A program made the position numbers and the translations under genes. The notes under the pieces were generated by a model. The model made no database searches. It worked only from the letters and a program-made list of their open reading frames with translations, and was not told the origin of the DNA. This document shows positions 23,619 to 34,289 of a DNA stretch of 64,000 bases, one piece after another. Source of the stretch: Muraenolepis orangiensis (taxonomy: Eukaryota > Chordata > Actinopteri > Gadiformes > Muraenolepididae); assembly GCA_027704905.1 (NCBI GenBank), contig CM051005.1:14322238-14386237 (forward strand), read 5' to 3'. How positions within the stretch are numbered: position 1 is the stretch's first letter; each line of letters begins with the position of its first letter.

Positions 23619-25015
23619 TGGCAGCACTCCTAGCAGTTCAGTAGGCCACTGTGTGTGGTTAAAAACTGTCCTTAAACCTGGTAGTCCTTGTACAGATGTT
23701 GCGGAACCAGCGACCGGACGGTAGGGGGAGAAGAGATGGTTTCGAGGGTGGTTGCTGTCCTTAGTTATGGAGATGGTCACCTTGTTCTAAAGATCTCCTC
23801 AATTTATGGAATAAGTTGAATGTCTTCTGCTATCAAACCCTGTGCTGTAAGTGTTTGCTCATTGAGTCCAACTGACCTGAGAGTCTCCAGTGTACAGTGT
23901 GGACTCCCCAGTCCAGCAGAGAGCAGCATCACTCCTAAATCCTGCAGGTCGTTGGTACTCAGGTCCAGCTCTCTCAGACTGGAGGAGTTGGAGCTGAGAA
24001 CTGAGGCCAGAGCTTCACAGCATCTCTCTGACAGATGACAGCCATTCAGCCTTCGCACAACATCAACAGGAACATGTTAGGAACTGGGTTGAAAGGGCTT
24101 ATTATAATTAAAACCACTTAAAACCACCATTAAAACACAGTCTTTACTAGCATTAAGAAATATAAGTTAAACAAATTATAACAGCGCTGCAGGTAAGATT
24201 TAACAGCCAATATTGGAGTGTAATTTGTAGCCCGGTCCAGTATTGTCCAGTATTTATTCTAATTGAAGAACAAGTATTCACAAATATGAATAGACTAGGG
24301 AAAAACCCAGTTGTGGTGTTTCCTGGTATAATACCCAGTTGTTACTGGACTTCCTACTGAAGTGGTACTGTTACTAATGGTTCACAATCCAAATGTAGTT
24401 TAGAAAATAAAATATTAAAATAGGCTCCCTCCTATAGCCTGCTCCCAGCTCATATGTTTTGAATTTTAACTAACTTTAATATTCTAGTATAATGTATATT
24501 GTATAGTAGTACATGTTACTATTGAACCTACAGATATGTTTTGTATATTATTATAACTTTATTTTTTCTAGTATTATGTATATAGAAGCTTAAAATACAT
24601 GTGATTAGTGAACTTACAGAGATGTATTGTAAATTAAGAATTTAACATACACCTTATATAATGATGGCAACAACATCTTAAATAAGTTACGTTATTCTCC
24701 AATAATTGAGCAGTCTGAAATTGTACTTTTATGGATATAAATCAAGATTCAAGAGATTATTTGTCATTTGCAACAAGTACAATATAATGTTTACTCCCCA
24801 TTCCCTCCTGCAGTATGAATTTATAAAACACATAACTATAAAAATACTATACAAAATAAAAATGACAATAAAAATAACTGTAAAGTGACTAATGGATGAT
24901 ATGTACATGTTTTGAATTGTACATAAAGCATAGAAAAGCATTTTAAAGTGCCAGTAGTGCAGCAGCATCATGAATACAGTGCAGTACAGTAACTGTAATG
25001 AGTCCAGAAAGTCCA
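23619..25015 (-). repeat. LRR-exon duplication block 3
   Basis: Near-identical to 19804-21115; together with the LTR twin it defines a ~3-kb duplicated segment. Confidence 0.9.
23877..24050 (-). CDS. NLR-C gene, LRR exon 2 (174 bp)
   Basis: Intact 174-bp LRR exon, phase 2 to 2, acceptor gcgaag and donor gtcagt. It differs from its siblings in LQDLGVMLLSAG, where the others read LQDSGVKLL (Arg replaces Lys in exon 3). The exon is otherwise the same ribonuclease-inhibitor-type repeat. Confidence 0.87.
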
Positions 25016-25024
25016 GCTCAGTAT

Positions 25025-25595
25025 GACAGTGTCATGTTAATGACATGTTATGATAGTGTAATGTTAATGACATGTTATGATAGTGTAATGTTAATGACAT
25101 GTTATGATAGTGTAATGTTAATGGCATGTTATGATAGTTTAATGTTAATGACAATGTTATGATAGTGTAATGTTAATGACATGTTATGATAGTGTAATGT
25201 TAATGACATGTTATGATAGTGTAATGTTGATGACATATTATGATCGTTTCATGTTAATGACATGTTATGACAGTGTAATGTTAATGACATGTTATGATAG
25301 TGTAATGACAATGTTATGATAGTGTAATGTTAATGACAATCTTATGATATTGTAAGTTTAATGATAATGTTATGATAGTGTAATGTTAATGACAATGTTA
25401 TGATAGTGTAATGTTAATGACAATGTTATGATAGTGTAATGTTAATGATAATGTTATTATAGTGTAATGTTAATGACAATGTTATGATAGTGTAATGTTA
25501 ATGACAATGTTATGATAGTGTAATGTTAATGACATGTTATGATAGTGTAATGTTAATGAAATGTTATGATAGTGTAATGTTAATGACAATGTTAT
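25025..25595 (+). repeat. 27-bp NLR-intron minisatellite, block 7
   Basis: Same unit as the other blocks; interrupted at 25596 by the second LTR-like copy. Confidence 0.95.
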
Positions 25596-26578
25596 TGTTG
25601 TGTTTTCTGTGGAGTTATGTCATTTGTGTAGTTTTGTTATTTCTTATTTACATGTTTCAATCAAATGTTTACGTTAAACCAGAGCTGCAAATAGCTAATT
25701 GAGAAACGTTGTGAGGTTGATTAGCCCAATAGTGCAGTCTCTCTTTAAGAGAGGGGCGTGCTGTGGGCCCACGTGACCGGTGTTTAACTCTTGAAAAGGA
25801 AGCGCCAGATTAGTTTTCTTCGTACTGACTTTCAACCCGGTATGCAGCCACTTGGTAAGCTCTCTTAATTTGTTGTGCATGTTGTACGCTTCATGTTGTC
25901 TGCTATCGCTATGCTGTATCATTGCACTGTGTTTACGTCCGCTCCCTTGTGTTGTATGTTAAAGAGAACGCGATAACGCTATGCTCCGGTAGATCCAAGC
26001 AGTTCAGTGACTGATAATCAAAGTTAACGAAATGGTGAAGCTGTGGAATATAAAGCTAACACTTGACTTAGAACGTTGCTGTCCCATCCATGTCCATCCG
26101 TGCTTGTTGTTGTTAGCTTTCTGAATGTTTGATTAAATGAAACGCAGGGACCGGTATTTGACATGGGTGCTGTACTTCCTGATTTGCCGCGGGGCATTAT
26201 GGGAGCTGTAGTTTCCTATTGCGGAGAAAGACGTGCATAGGCTTTTGGTAGGATTTGAATATGGTGTATAATGTTTGACATATGAAACGTGTATATGAAA
26301 GATTCTTAATAATTATTATTGTTATTATTATTCTAATATATTGGTATTTGATATTTATAGGATATGGGTTGATATGTTATTTATTATTGTTATTGGGCTA
26401 TTGTGGTGAGTGAGTTGTGATGTTTGTGTTATGTACACGAGAAATTAAACATTGCATTCCTTACTTTTCAGGTTTATTACCGGCTTCCCTTTTAGAAAAA
26501 ATAAACAAACAAAAGTGGAATACTGAGTAATATCCTTTGTACACCGGGTTGCCCTTTCCGTGGGGAGAAAACTGAACA
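25596..26578 (+). mobile_element. Putative solo LTR (983 bp), copy B
   Basis: Same length and termini as copy A and nearly identical in sequence, with the same gttat/gttct flanks. The shared flank mismatch shows that it was copied by segmental duplication rather than inserted independently. Confidence 0.6.
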
Positions 26579-26752
26579 GTTCTGATAGTGTAATGTTAAT
26601 GACATGTTATGATAGTTTAATGTTACTGACATGTTATGATAGTGTAATGTTAATGACATGTTATGACCGTGTAATGTTAATTACAATGTTATGATAGTGT
26701 AATGTTAATGACATGTTATGATAGTGTAATGTTAATGACAATGTTATTATAG
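26579..26752 (+). repeat. 27-bp NLR-intron minisatellite, block 8
   Basis: Last block of the array before LRR exon 1. Confidence 0.9.
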
Positions 26753-27010
26753 TGGCAGCACTCCTAGCAGTTCAGTAGGCCACTGTGTGTGGTTAAAAAC
26801 TGTCCTTAAACCTGGTAGTCCTTGTACAGATGTTGCGGAACCAGCGACCGGACGGTGGGGGGAGAAGAGATGGTTTCAAGGGTGGTTGCTGTCCTTAGTG
26901 ATGGAGATGGTCACCTTGTTCTAAAGATCTCCTCAATTTTTGGAATAAGTTGAATGTCTTCTGATATCAAACCCTGTGCTGTAAGTGTTTGCTCATTGAG
27001 TCCAACTGAC

Positions 27011-27184
27011 CTGAGAGTCTCCAGTGTACAGTGTGGACTCCCCAGTCCAGCAGAGAGCAGCTTCACTCCTGAATCCTGCAGGTCGTTGGTACTCAGGTCC
27101 AGCTCTCTCAGACTGGAGGAGTTGGAGCTGAGAACTGAGGCCAGAGCTTCACAGCATCTCTCTGACAGATGACAGCCATTCAGC
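27011..27184 (-). CDS. NLR-C gene, LRR exon 1 (174 bp)
   Basis: First LRR exon after the NACHT exon. The acceptor gtgaag and donor gtcagt are present and the phase is 2 to 2, so the junction with the NACHT exon (which ends in two bases, CT) gives Leu followed by NGCHLSERCC. It is nearly identical to LRR exons 2-4. 27190-27830 is an AT-rich intron containing a LINE-tail-like patch with atctaatctaatcta near 27640. Confidence 0.88.
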
Positions 27185-27830
27185 CTTCACACAACATCAA
27201 CAGGAACATGTTAGGAACTGGGTTGAAAGGGCTTATTAGAATTAAAACCACTTAAAACCACCATTAAAACACAGTCTTTACTAGCATTATGAATAAGAAA
27301 TGTAAGTTTAACAAATGATAACAGCGCTGTAGGTAGGATTTAACAGCCAATATTGGAGTGGAATTTGTAGCTCATATGTTTTGAATATTGTTATGACTTT
27401 AATATGATAGGGAAATGTATATTGTATCGTAATACATGTTATTAATAAACCTACATATATGGTTTGTATATTATATACCTTTTATATTGGGTATTAAAAT
27501 ACATATTACACCATATTTAACCAATGTAAATAATATATTACCCTGCACTTAACAGCAATATTTGCACTCTGGTTAGATGCCAAATTATTTTGGCTGTACT
27601 GTACTTGTGCTTTAGTGCAATGAGAATTAATTAGAATCACATCTAATCTAATCTAAATGTACAGAGATGTATTGTATATGATATCACTTTTATATTCTAG
27701 TAGGATGTATATTGTGTATTATAATACATGTTATTAACAAATCTACAGAGATGTATTGTATATGACATCACATTCACATTATAGTATAGTGTATATTGTG
27801 TCCTATAATACAGGTGATTAGAGAACCTAC

Positions 27831-29631
27831 AGAGATGTTTTGGAGGCTTTGAGCACTGGCAGCAGCCTCAGAAGACCCTCCTCTGAAGGAGAGTATTTCT
27901 TCAGGTCAAACACGTCCAGCTCTTCTTCTGATGACAGTAAGATGAAGACCAGAGCTGACCACTGAGCAGGAGAGAGATCTTCTTTGGTGAGAATTCCTGA
28001 TGTCAGGTACTGTTGGATCTCCTTCACTAGAGAACGGTCGTTCAGCTCATTCAGACAGTGGAACAGATTGATGCTTCTCTCTGGAGAAAGATCTCCACTC
28101 ATCTTCTCCTTGATGTAAGACACAGTTTTCTCATTGTTCCGTGATCTACTTCCTTTCTGTCTCAGCAGACCTGGTAGGAGAATCTGATTGGTCTCCAGAG
28201 AGAGGCCCAGGAGGAAGCGGAGGAACAAGTCCAGCTGTCCGTTCTCACTCTGTAAGGCCTTGTCCACAGCACTCTGGTAGAGGAGTCGGACCTTAGTTTT
28301 CATTCCAAGATGAAAAGACAACTTGCCTCGCAGACGTTTTTTTGACAGCAGATTGACACCAGTGTCCATAAAGGACAGGAAGACATAAAGAGCAGCCAGA
28401 AACTCCTGGATGCTCAGATGGACAAAACAGAACACCTTGTCCTGGTACAGCCCACACTCCTCTTTAAAGATCTGGGTGAACACTCCTGAGTACACTGAGG
28501 CTGCTCTGATATCCATGTCACACTCTGCCAGGTCTGCCTCGTAGAAGATCAGGTTGCCTTTCTCCAGCTGGTTAAAAGCCAGTTTTCCCAGAGCAACAAT
28601 GATCTTCCTGCTCTTTGAACTCCAGACTGCATCTGTTTCAGCTCTCCCATGGTACTTCCTGTCCCCCTGTATGGACTGAACCCTCAGGAAGTGGATGTAC
28701 AGCTGAGTCACAGTGTTGGGCATCTCTTCTCCTGTCTGGGTTGTTTTGAATAAGTCCTCCAGAACTGTAGCACTGATCCAACAGAAGACTGGGATGTGAC
28801 ACATGATGTGGAGGCTTCGTGATGTCTTGATGTGGGAGATGATTGTGCTGGCCAGAGTCTCCTCTCTGAATCTCTTCCTGAAGTACTCCTCCTTCTGTGG
28901 GTCGGTGAACCCTCTCACCTCTGTCACCATGTCAACACACTCAGCAGGGATCTGATTGGCTGCCGCAGGGCGTGTGGTTATCCAGATGCGAGCGGAGGGA
29001 AGCAGGTCACCCCTGATGAGGTTTGTCAGCAACACGTCCACCGAGGTCGACTTTGAGACATCGGTCCAGATCGGATTGTTCTTGAAGTCCAGAGGAAGTC
29101 GACACTCATCCAGACCGTCCAAGATGAAGACCACTTGGAACAGGTCGTATCTGCGGATTCCTTTGGTTTGAATAAAGAAGTGATGAAGAAGTTCCACCAA
29201 GCTAAACTTTTTCACTTTCAGTAAATTCAGCTCTCTGAAAGTGAAGGGAAGCGTGAAGTGGATGTCATGGTTGGCTTTGCCTTCAGCCCAGTCCAGAGTG
29301 AACTTGTGTGTTAAGATGGTTTTACCAATGCCCGCCACTCCAGTTGTCATTATTGTTCTGCTTGGTTGATCTTGTCCAGGTAAGGGTTTAAAGATGTCTT
29401 CAAGTTTGATTGGTGTTTCCTCCTTGGCTGGTTTCCTGGAAGCTGTTTCAATCAGTCTGACCTCATGTTCCTTGTTGACCTCTCCACTGACTCTCTCTGT
29501 GATGAAGAGCTCTGTGTAGAAGTCATTCAGATCTGTTGACTGTCCTGCTTTAGCGATTCCCTCAAACACACGCCTGAACTTCTGCATCAGATGAGACTTG
29601 ATGTTAAGTTGGCACTCGACTGCAGCAGTTC
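27831..29631 (-). CDS. NLR-C gene, FISNA-NACHT exon
   Basis: A single 1,801-bp exon, acceptor tatttag and donor gtaggt, open throughout. The N-terminal part (CQLNIKSHLMQKF, then FEGIAKAG, YTELFITE and EVNKEHEVR) is the fish-specific FISNA segment. The NACHT ATPase follows, with Walker A GVAGIGKT and Walker B FILDGLDE about 70 residues later. The downstream helical region contains FVHLSIQEFLAALYVF, a hallmark of this family. It ends with LLRLLPVLKASKTSL in phase 2. NACHT binds ATP/dATP and drives oligomerisation of cytosolic innate immune receptors. Both catalytic motifs are intact, so this looks like a live gene rather than a relic. The closest named family is NLRC3-like/NLR-C; no orthologue can be assigned. 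Confidence 0.95.
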
Positions 29632-29889
29632 CTAAATAAGAGAACGCAGAAGACCGGTCTTATGTGATATTGACACAACAATATGATTGGTGTAATGACA
29701 GTACTATAATACATTATAATTAACTAATACTATAATTGACTTGATATGCTGAATTAACAAGATAGTGTTGCATCTCTTAATCTGATACCCCTACAATAAC
29801 CCTACACATCTGGATCAAACCATTTAACCTCCAAGAGGGTATATATCTGGAAAACTATTTTTAAAGAGTCTCTATGTGAGACTCATCTT

Positions 29890-30345
29890 TGATTTAAAAA
29901 TAAGAGTCTCTTCTATGTTTTCTGAAATTAAAGTCTATTCTATAATTTCTCAATAAGAGTCTCTTCTATGTTTTCAAAATAAGAGTCTTCTTTGTTTTCT
30001 AAACAAAAGTCTCTTCTTTGTTTTTAAAATAAGAGTCTCAATGTTTTCTAAATAACAGTCTCTGATATGTTGTCAATATAAGAGTCTCTTCTGTGATTTC
30101 AAAATAAGAGTCTCTTCTATGTTTTCTAAATAAGAGTCTCTTCTATGTTTTCTAAATAAGAGTCTCTTCTATGTTTTCTAAATAAGAGTCTCTTCTATGT
30201 TTTCTAAATAAGAGTCTCTATGTTTTCTAAATAAGAGTCTCTTCTATGTTTTCTAACTAAGAGTCTCCTCTATGTTTTCTAAATAAGAGTCTCTTCTATG
30301 TTTTCTAAATAAGAGTCTCTTCTATGTTTTCTAAATAAGAGTCTC
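29890..30345 (-). repeat. 26-bp intronic minisatellite
   Basis: Tandem copies of gttttctaaataagagtctc plus ttctat (26 bp, degenerate toward 29900). The array runs right up to the donor of the linker exon at 30350. 29640-29890 is AT-rich intron without other signals. Confidence 0.9.
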
Positions 30346-30349
30346 TTAC

Positions 30350-30684
30350 CACTCCTCAGTATGTCGGCCAGTTCCTCCTGGTTCATCTCCAGAAGGCAGA
30401 GCAGTGTGATGTCGGTCACTCCCTCTATGGCGCGCCTCCTCTGCTCCTCGTTCTTCCCATCCTCCTCCTCCTCCTCCTCCTCCTCCTCCTCCTCCTCCTC
30501 CTCCTCCTCCCTCTGACTCTCTGAGCCTTGTGGGTCATGTGGGAAGAGAACCCTCCAGAGCTTCTTCAGCTCCTGGTCTAGAAAAGCGTGTGCGTTCTCC
30601 TCAGCCCTCTGGAACAGAACATGAATGAGAACTTTCCTGTGAGCTGAGGACATCAGAAGCATCTGTCCTTGATTCACGTCTGGT
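30350..30684 (-). CDS. NLR-C gene, linker exon with poly-Glu tract
   Basis: Encodes about 110 residues: VNQGQMLLMSSAHRKVLIH, then ENAHAFLDQELKKLWRVLFP, a run of about 16 Glu, and LLCLLEMNQEELADILRSG. This is the helical segment that precedes FISNA in fish NLR-C proteins. The donor gtaaga leaves one base (G), which joins the NACHT exon in frame (Gly-Thr). Two acceptors are possible: ctttag before 30684 (phase 2) or ccag before 30679 (phase 1). The first joins the short upstream exons in frame. The poly-Glu is encoded by a GAG/GAA trinucleotide tract at about 30461-30510 that is likely polymorphic. Confidence 0.8.
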
Positions 30685-30781
30685 CTAAAGAGGGAAGCCT
30701 GGAGACTCTGAGCACCACAAGATATGCTTTTTAATGTTCATGTAGAGCTGAAGGCTAATGTCTTGTTGGACTTTTACACAC

Positions 30782-30851
30782 CTTGATCAACTCTGTTTGA
30801 TGCTGCTGTACAGACCCAGCACTGGTAACCTTTGACCTCTCCTGGTGTCGA
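30782..30851 (-). CDS. NLR-C gene, 70-bp exon (phase conflict)
   Basis: Minus strand: acceptor ctccacag, 70 bp, donor gtgtgt. Joined to an AG-ending exon it reads SRHQERSKVTSAGSVQQHQT and then ELIK, a known NLR-C N-terminal word pattern. It ends in phase 0, which does not fit either acceptor of the linker exon (phase 1 or 2). If used together with that exon, the protein would be frameshifted. It may be skipped, alternatively spliced, or joined to an exon I do not see. A truncated copy of this exon is present at about 56081-56114. Confidence 0.6.
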
Positions 30852-30865
30852 CTGTGGAGAACACA

Positions 30866-30900
<35 letters not shown>

Positions 30901-31064
30901 GTATGATTGTATTATTTCTCCTGAAGTCAAAACATCAGTATTAGCAGAGTCTGGTAGCAACCAAGTGGTCAGTTTTCATCACCTGTTTGAAACTCCTCCC
31001 TCTCCTCTCTATCTATGGATGTTCAATATATACGGTATATTAATAATCTCAGATGAATCCTCAC

Positions 31065-31104
31065 CTCTTCTCAATAGACGATGACGATTCCCATCTTTAA
31101 ATGA
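31065..31104 (-). pseudogene. Decayed NLR short-exon remnant
   Basis: Minus strand reads tttaaagatggg and ends with the same ctattgagaagag/gtgagg donor as the intact short exons. The 5' half has been replaced by CA repeat (31115-31192) and a few extra bases shift the frame. It is a dead member of the short-exon array. Confidence 0.65.
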
Positions 31105-31112
31105 CACACTGT

Positions 31113-31169
<57 letters not shown>

Positions 31170-31213
31170 ACACACACACACACACACACACACTGTCTGT
31201 TTGAAACTCCTAC

Positions 31214-31330
31214 CTCTCCTCTCTGGAGGTGCGTCCGTCTTTAAAGGTATTAGGTAGATCCATAGACCGGTCACTCTTCATGGAGACACAGCTGGGTCCA
31301 GGGGAGTCTGCTCTCTCCTTCTGCTCTGGT
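31214..31330 (-). CDS. NLR-C gene, short N-terminal exon 6 (117 bp)
   Basis: Acceptor ttgaag, donor gtagga, phase 2 to 2. Encodes PEQKERADSPGPSCVSMKSD then RSMDLPNTFKDGRTSREER. The core SPGPSCVSMKSD-SM-FK-G is the short repeat placed at the N-terminus of many fish NLR-C proteins. Its function is unknown and it is likely disordered. It is homologous to the four exons upstream. Confidence 0.82.
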
Positions 31331-31502
31331 CTTCAACACAACACACACAGCTTTTACTGACACTAACGATGGTGTCCTGATACATCACACGACACACACA
31401 CACACACACACACACTCTCTCTTTTTGAATCTCCTCCCTCTCCACTCTATTTATGGATGTTAAATATATACTGTATAATTATAATCTCAGCTGACTCCTC
31501 AC

Positions 31503-31616
31503 CTCTTCTTAATAGACTGATTCCCATGTTTAAAGTAAACAGGTGGAGCCATAGACCAGTCACTCTTCATGGACACACAGCTGGGTCCAGGGGAGTCTCC
31601 TCTCTCCTGTATCCTT
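31503..31616 (-). CDS. NLR-C gene, short N-terminal exon 5 (114 bp)
   Basis: Acceptor ttctag, donor gtgagg, phase 2 to 2. Encodes RIQERGDSPGPSCVSMKSDW followed by SMAPPVYFKHGNQSIKKR. It is identical or nearly so to the exon at 31980-32093, which lies 477 bp away. Confidence 0.82.
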
Positions 31617-31688
31617 CTAGAACAACAAGAGCCAGGATTTATGGGTGTTCAATAGATGCTGAATTGTTATAATCTGATCAACCCTCAC

Positions 31689-31805
31689 CTCTTCTCAATA
31701 GACTGATCCCCATCTTTAAACTGAACAGGATGTTCCATAGACGAGTCACTCTTCATGGAGACACAGCTGGGTCCAGGGGAGTCTGCTCTCTCCTTCTGCT
31801 CTGGG
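31689..31805 (-). CDS. NLR-C gene, short N-terminal exon 4 (117 bp)
   Basis: Acceptor ttgaag, donor gtgagg, phase 2 to 2. It carries the ADSPGPSCVSMKSDSSMEHP core and ends FKDGDQSIEKR. Its copy lies at 32166-32282. Confidence 0.82.
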
Positions 31806-31979
31806 CTTCAACACAACACACACACAGCTTTTACTGACACTAACGATGGTGTCCTGATACATCACACGACACACACACACACACACACACACTCTCTCTT
31901 TTTGAATCTCCTCCCTCTCCACTCTATTTATGGATGTTAAATATATACTGTATAATTATAATCTCAGCTGACTCCTCAC

Positions 31980-32093
31980 CTCTTCTTAATAGACTGATTC
32001 CCATGTTTAAAGTAAACAGGTGGAGCCATAGACCAGTCACTCTTCATGGACACACAGCTGGGTCCAGGGGAGTCTCCTCTCTCCTGTATCCTT
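31980..32093 (-). CDS. NLR-C gene, short N-terminal exon 3 (114 bp)
   Basis: Copy of the 31503-31616 exon with the same splice sites and phases. It lies in the second unit of a 477-bp tandem duplication. Confidence 0.82.
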
Positions 32094-32165
32094 CTAGAAC
32101 AACAAGAGCCAGGATTTATGGGTGTTCAATAGATGCTGAATTGTTATAATCTGATCAACCCTCAC

Positions 32166-32282
32166 CTCTTCTCAATAGACTGATCCCCATCTTTAAACTG
32201 AACAGGATGTTCCATAGACGAGTCACTCTTCATGGAGACACAGCTGGGTCCAGGGGAGTCTGCTCTCTCCTTCTGCTCTGGG
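32166..32282 (-). CDS. NLR-C gene, short N-terminal exon 2 (117 bp)
   Basis: Copy of the 31689-31805 exon. The first exon ends in phase 2 (AG), so the join gives Ser-Pro-Glu-Gln and is in frame. Confidence 0.82.
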
Positions 32283-32396
32283 CTTCAACACAACACACAC
32301 ACAGCTTTTACTGACACTAACGATGGTGTCCTGATACATCACTGCTGAGCTCTGAGATGGACCACAGTCACAGACACTTAGAGATCCTCTTCTCAC

Positions 32397-32479
32397 CTGT
32401 TAGCTCTGCTCTGGTGGCCATGGTCCCCAGACAGAGAGCTTTTAGAGGTGGGATCCCCCTCCTCTCTCTCCTCATTCAT
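32397..32479 (-). CDS. NLR-C gene, first coding exon
   Basis: Minus strand ATG at 32479-32477, then MNEEREEGDPTSKSSLSGDH and a short tail to a gtgaga donor (83 bp, ending in phase 2). The MNEEREEG-PTSK-SLSG word is the usual N-terminus of fish NLR-C proteins, which supports the start. No promoter motif is evident upstream; the region behind it soon becomes a 56-bp minisatellite at 32.65-32.93 kb. Confidence 0.8.
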
Positions 32480-32647
32480 AGTAGACCGGAGACCCAGCCG
32501 GTTTCAAGGAGCTGGATTTGCAGGTTAACCGGAGATGTTAAGACAGAATTCAGGGAATAGCAGAATCTTCAGTTTCAGATACCAAGCTTAGACTGATCTA
32601 AGTTCAGTTATCACGGTGACTCCTGCTGTGAGCCTCATGCTGTTTCC

Positions 32648-32935
32648 CTGAGGACTATACTACCAAGCAGGATGTGGGGTTAGTGAGTCACTTCAGGTTA
32701 ACCCTGAGGACTATACTACCAAGCAGGATGTGGGGTTAGTGAGTCACTTCAGGTTAACCCTGAGGACTATACTACCAAGCAGGATGTGGGGTTAGTGAGT
32801 CACTTCAGGTTAACCCTGAGGACTATACTACCAAGCAGGATGTGGGGTTAGTGAGTCACTTCAGGTTAACCCTGAGGACTATACTACCAAGCAGGATGTG
32901 GGGTTAGTCAGGTTAATGCTGAGGATTATAATCAG
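32648..32935 (+). repeat. 56-bp minisatellite, ~5 copies, upstream of the NLR gene
   Basis: Units starting ctgaggactatactacc at 32648, 32704, 32760, 32816 and 32872. Each contains gagtcacttcagg, an AP-1-like tgagtca word, so several such words lie within about 450 bp of the NLR start codon. Confidence 0.9.
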
Positions 32936-32954
32936 GATTTGGGGTTACTGAGGT

Positions 32955-33165
32955 AAAGGTCCTTAATGACCTCTAACCCCTACCTGCTCCTTAATGACAT
33001 CTAACCCTTATCTGTTATTTAATGACCTCTGACCCCTACCTGCTCTTTAATCACCGCTGACCCTTTCCTGCTCCTTAAAGACCCCTGACCCCTTCCTGCT
33101 CCTTAATGACCTCTGACCCCTACCTGCTCCTGAATGACCTCTGACCCCTACCTGCTCCTTAATCA
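32955..33165 (+). repeat. ~30-bp degenerate minisatellite
   Basis: Repeats of ctccttaatgacctctgacc plus cctacctg with substitutions. Confidence 0.8.
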
Positions 33166-33311
33166 CATGTATTAACTGTCAGTATCTTTGTATGAAGCTG
33201 TCTGATAAATGATTAATACATCTTAAGATATGAGGCTGCTTATCAAAGCCATGTTTTATTAATATCTGTTATTGCACCACTAGGGGGCGTGAATACACCA
33301 CTGATGTCTCT

Positions 33312-33334
33312 CACACACACACACACACACTCAA

Positions 33335-33366
<32 letters not shown>

Positions 33367-33374
33367 ACACACAG
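33312..33374 (+). repeat. CA microsatellite
   Basis: Two CA runs separated by short interruptions. Confidence 0.85.
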
Positions 33375-33439
33375 TGAGATAAAATAAACCAAACATTTTC
33401 ATTAACAGTTGAAAACGTACCAGACAATGAACTCAGAAT

Positions 33440-33800
33440 GTGATGAAATGTAATAACCAGAATGTTCAGACAAAGGGAGAATTATTGAGAGGTTTACTGA
33501 GAACTGCATGAGGCCAAGTCACGTGAGACAGCAGGGCGTACTGGAAAGTTCCAGAATAAACCAGTTTAGTGAGGGAGGCGCCATGACAGTCGTATATAAC
33601 ATTGCGTGAGACTAAGGAGGGGATCTCAACTCCAGGGTTTTGTTTGTTTTGTATGTTGATTCGGTATTGAGCAAACTTTGTATCAGGATAATAATTGGCT
33701 AAATAAATATAGTTTGTTTAAATACCGCTTCTGCGTCAAACGTAATCCGGCTCCTGTAGTGCGCACAGCCCTATGGGCGCTCAACGGGGATATAGACAAC
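33440..33800 (+). promoter_or_regulatory. LTR-like or promoter-like segment
   Basis: Contains gtatataac at about 33592 (TATA-like), ctaaataaatat at about 33699 (polyadenylation-like) about 110 bp later, and GC-richer sequence between. This arrangement resembles the U3-R part of an LTR. I cannot find matching TG..CA ends or a target duplication, so the call is tentative. 33900-34160 shows nothing recognisable. Confidence 0.3.
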
Positions 33801-33836
33801 TTATATAGATTTTTTTATATAGTTTTGAACACAACA

Positions 33837-33840
<4 letters not shown>

Positions 33841-33885
<45 letters not shown>
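33841..33885 (+). repeat. CA microsatellite
   Basis: CA run with one aaac interruption. Confidence 0.85.
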
Positions 33886-33886
<1 letters not shown>

Positions 33887-34289
33887 CACGTCTTTTAAAA
33901 TAAATCACCAAAGTGTTCCAGTTTGAACCGGCTCCCTGGTGCATAACAAGTTTAGAGACATACTCTTTAACCCCTTGGTCAACACTCACTACTCACCTTA
34001 TAACGCTGTCCACTGTTTAGTTTATAAGGCTTGTTTCCTTAGTCTCCACAAAGAGAGGAGCTGCCTCCACCTCGTGCGTTGCTTCACTCCCTCTCCATCC
34101 CAGACAGGAGGGACCTACAGGACCTCCTCACAACTCGTCCTCCACTAACAACACTTCACTTGGTTTGATGTTTGTTTGTTTCATTTCCAAAGAGCTAAAG
34201 GTTCTTCTTTGTGTCTTTGTGCTCAGCTCAGCCACTTCAGACGGATCTCAAATCAGTCCCACTGACGACCGCTTCCTAAACAAGTTGAA

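Larger units (their letters stand above)
31330..32283 (-). repeat. 477-bp tandem duplication carrying a pair of short exons
   Basis: The unit is repeated almost perfectly: exon starts at 31616/32093 and 31805/32282 are both 477 bp apart. A third partial copy of its edge lies at 32283-32343. Each unit contains a short CA tract and two exons of symmetric phase, so unit number can change without breaking the frame. Confidence 0.9.
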
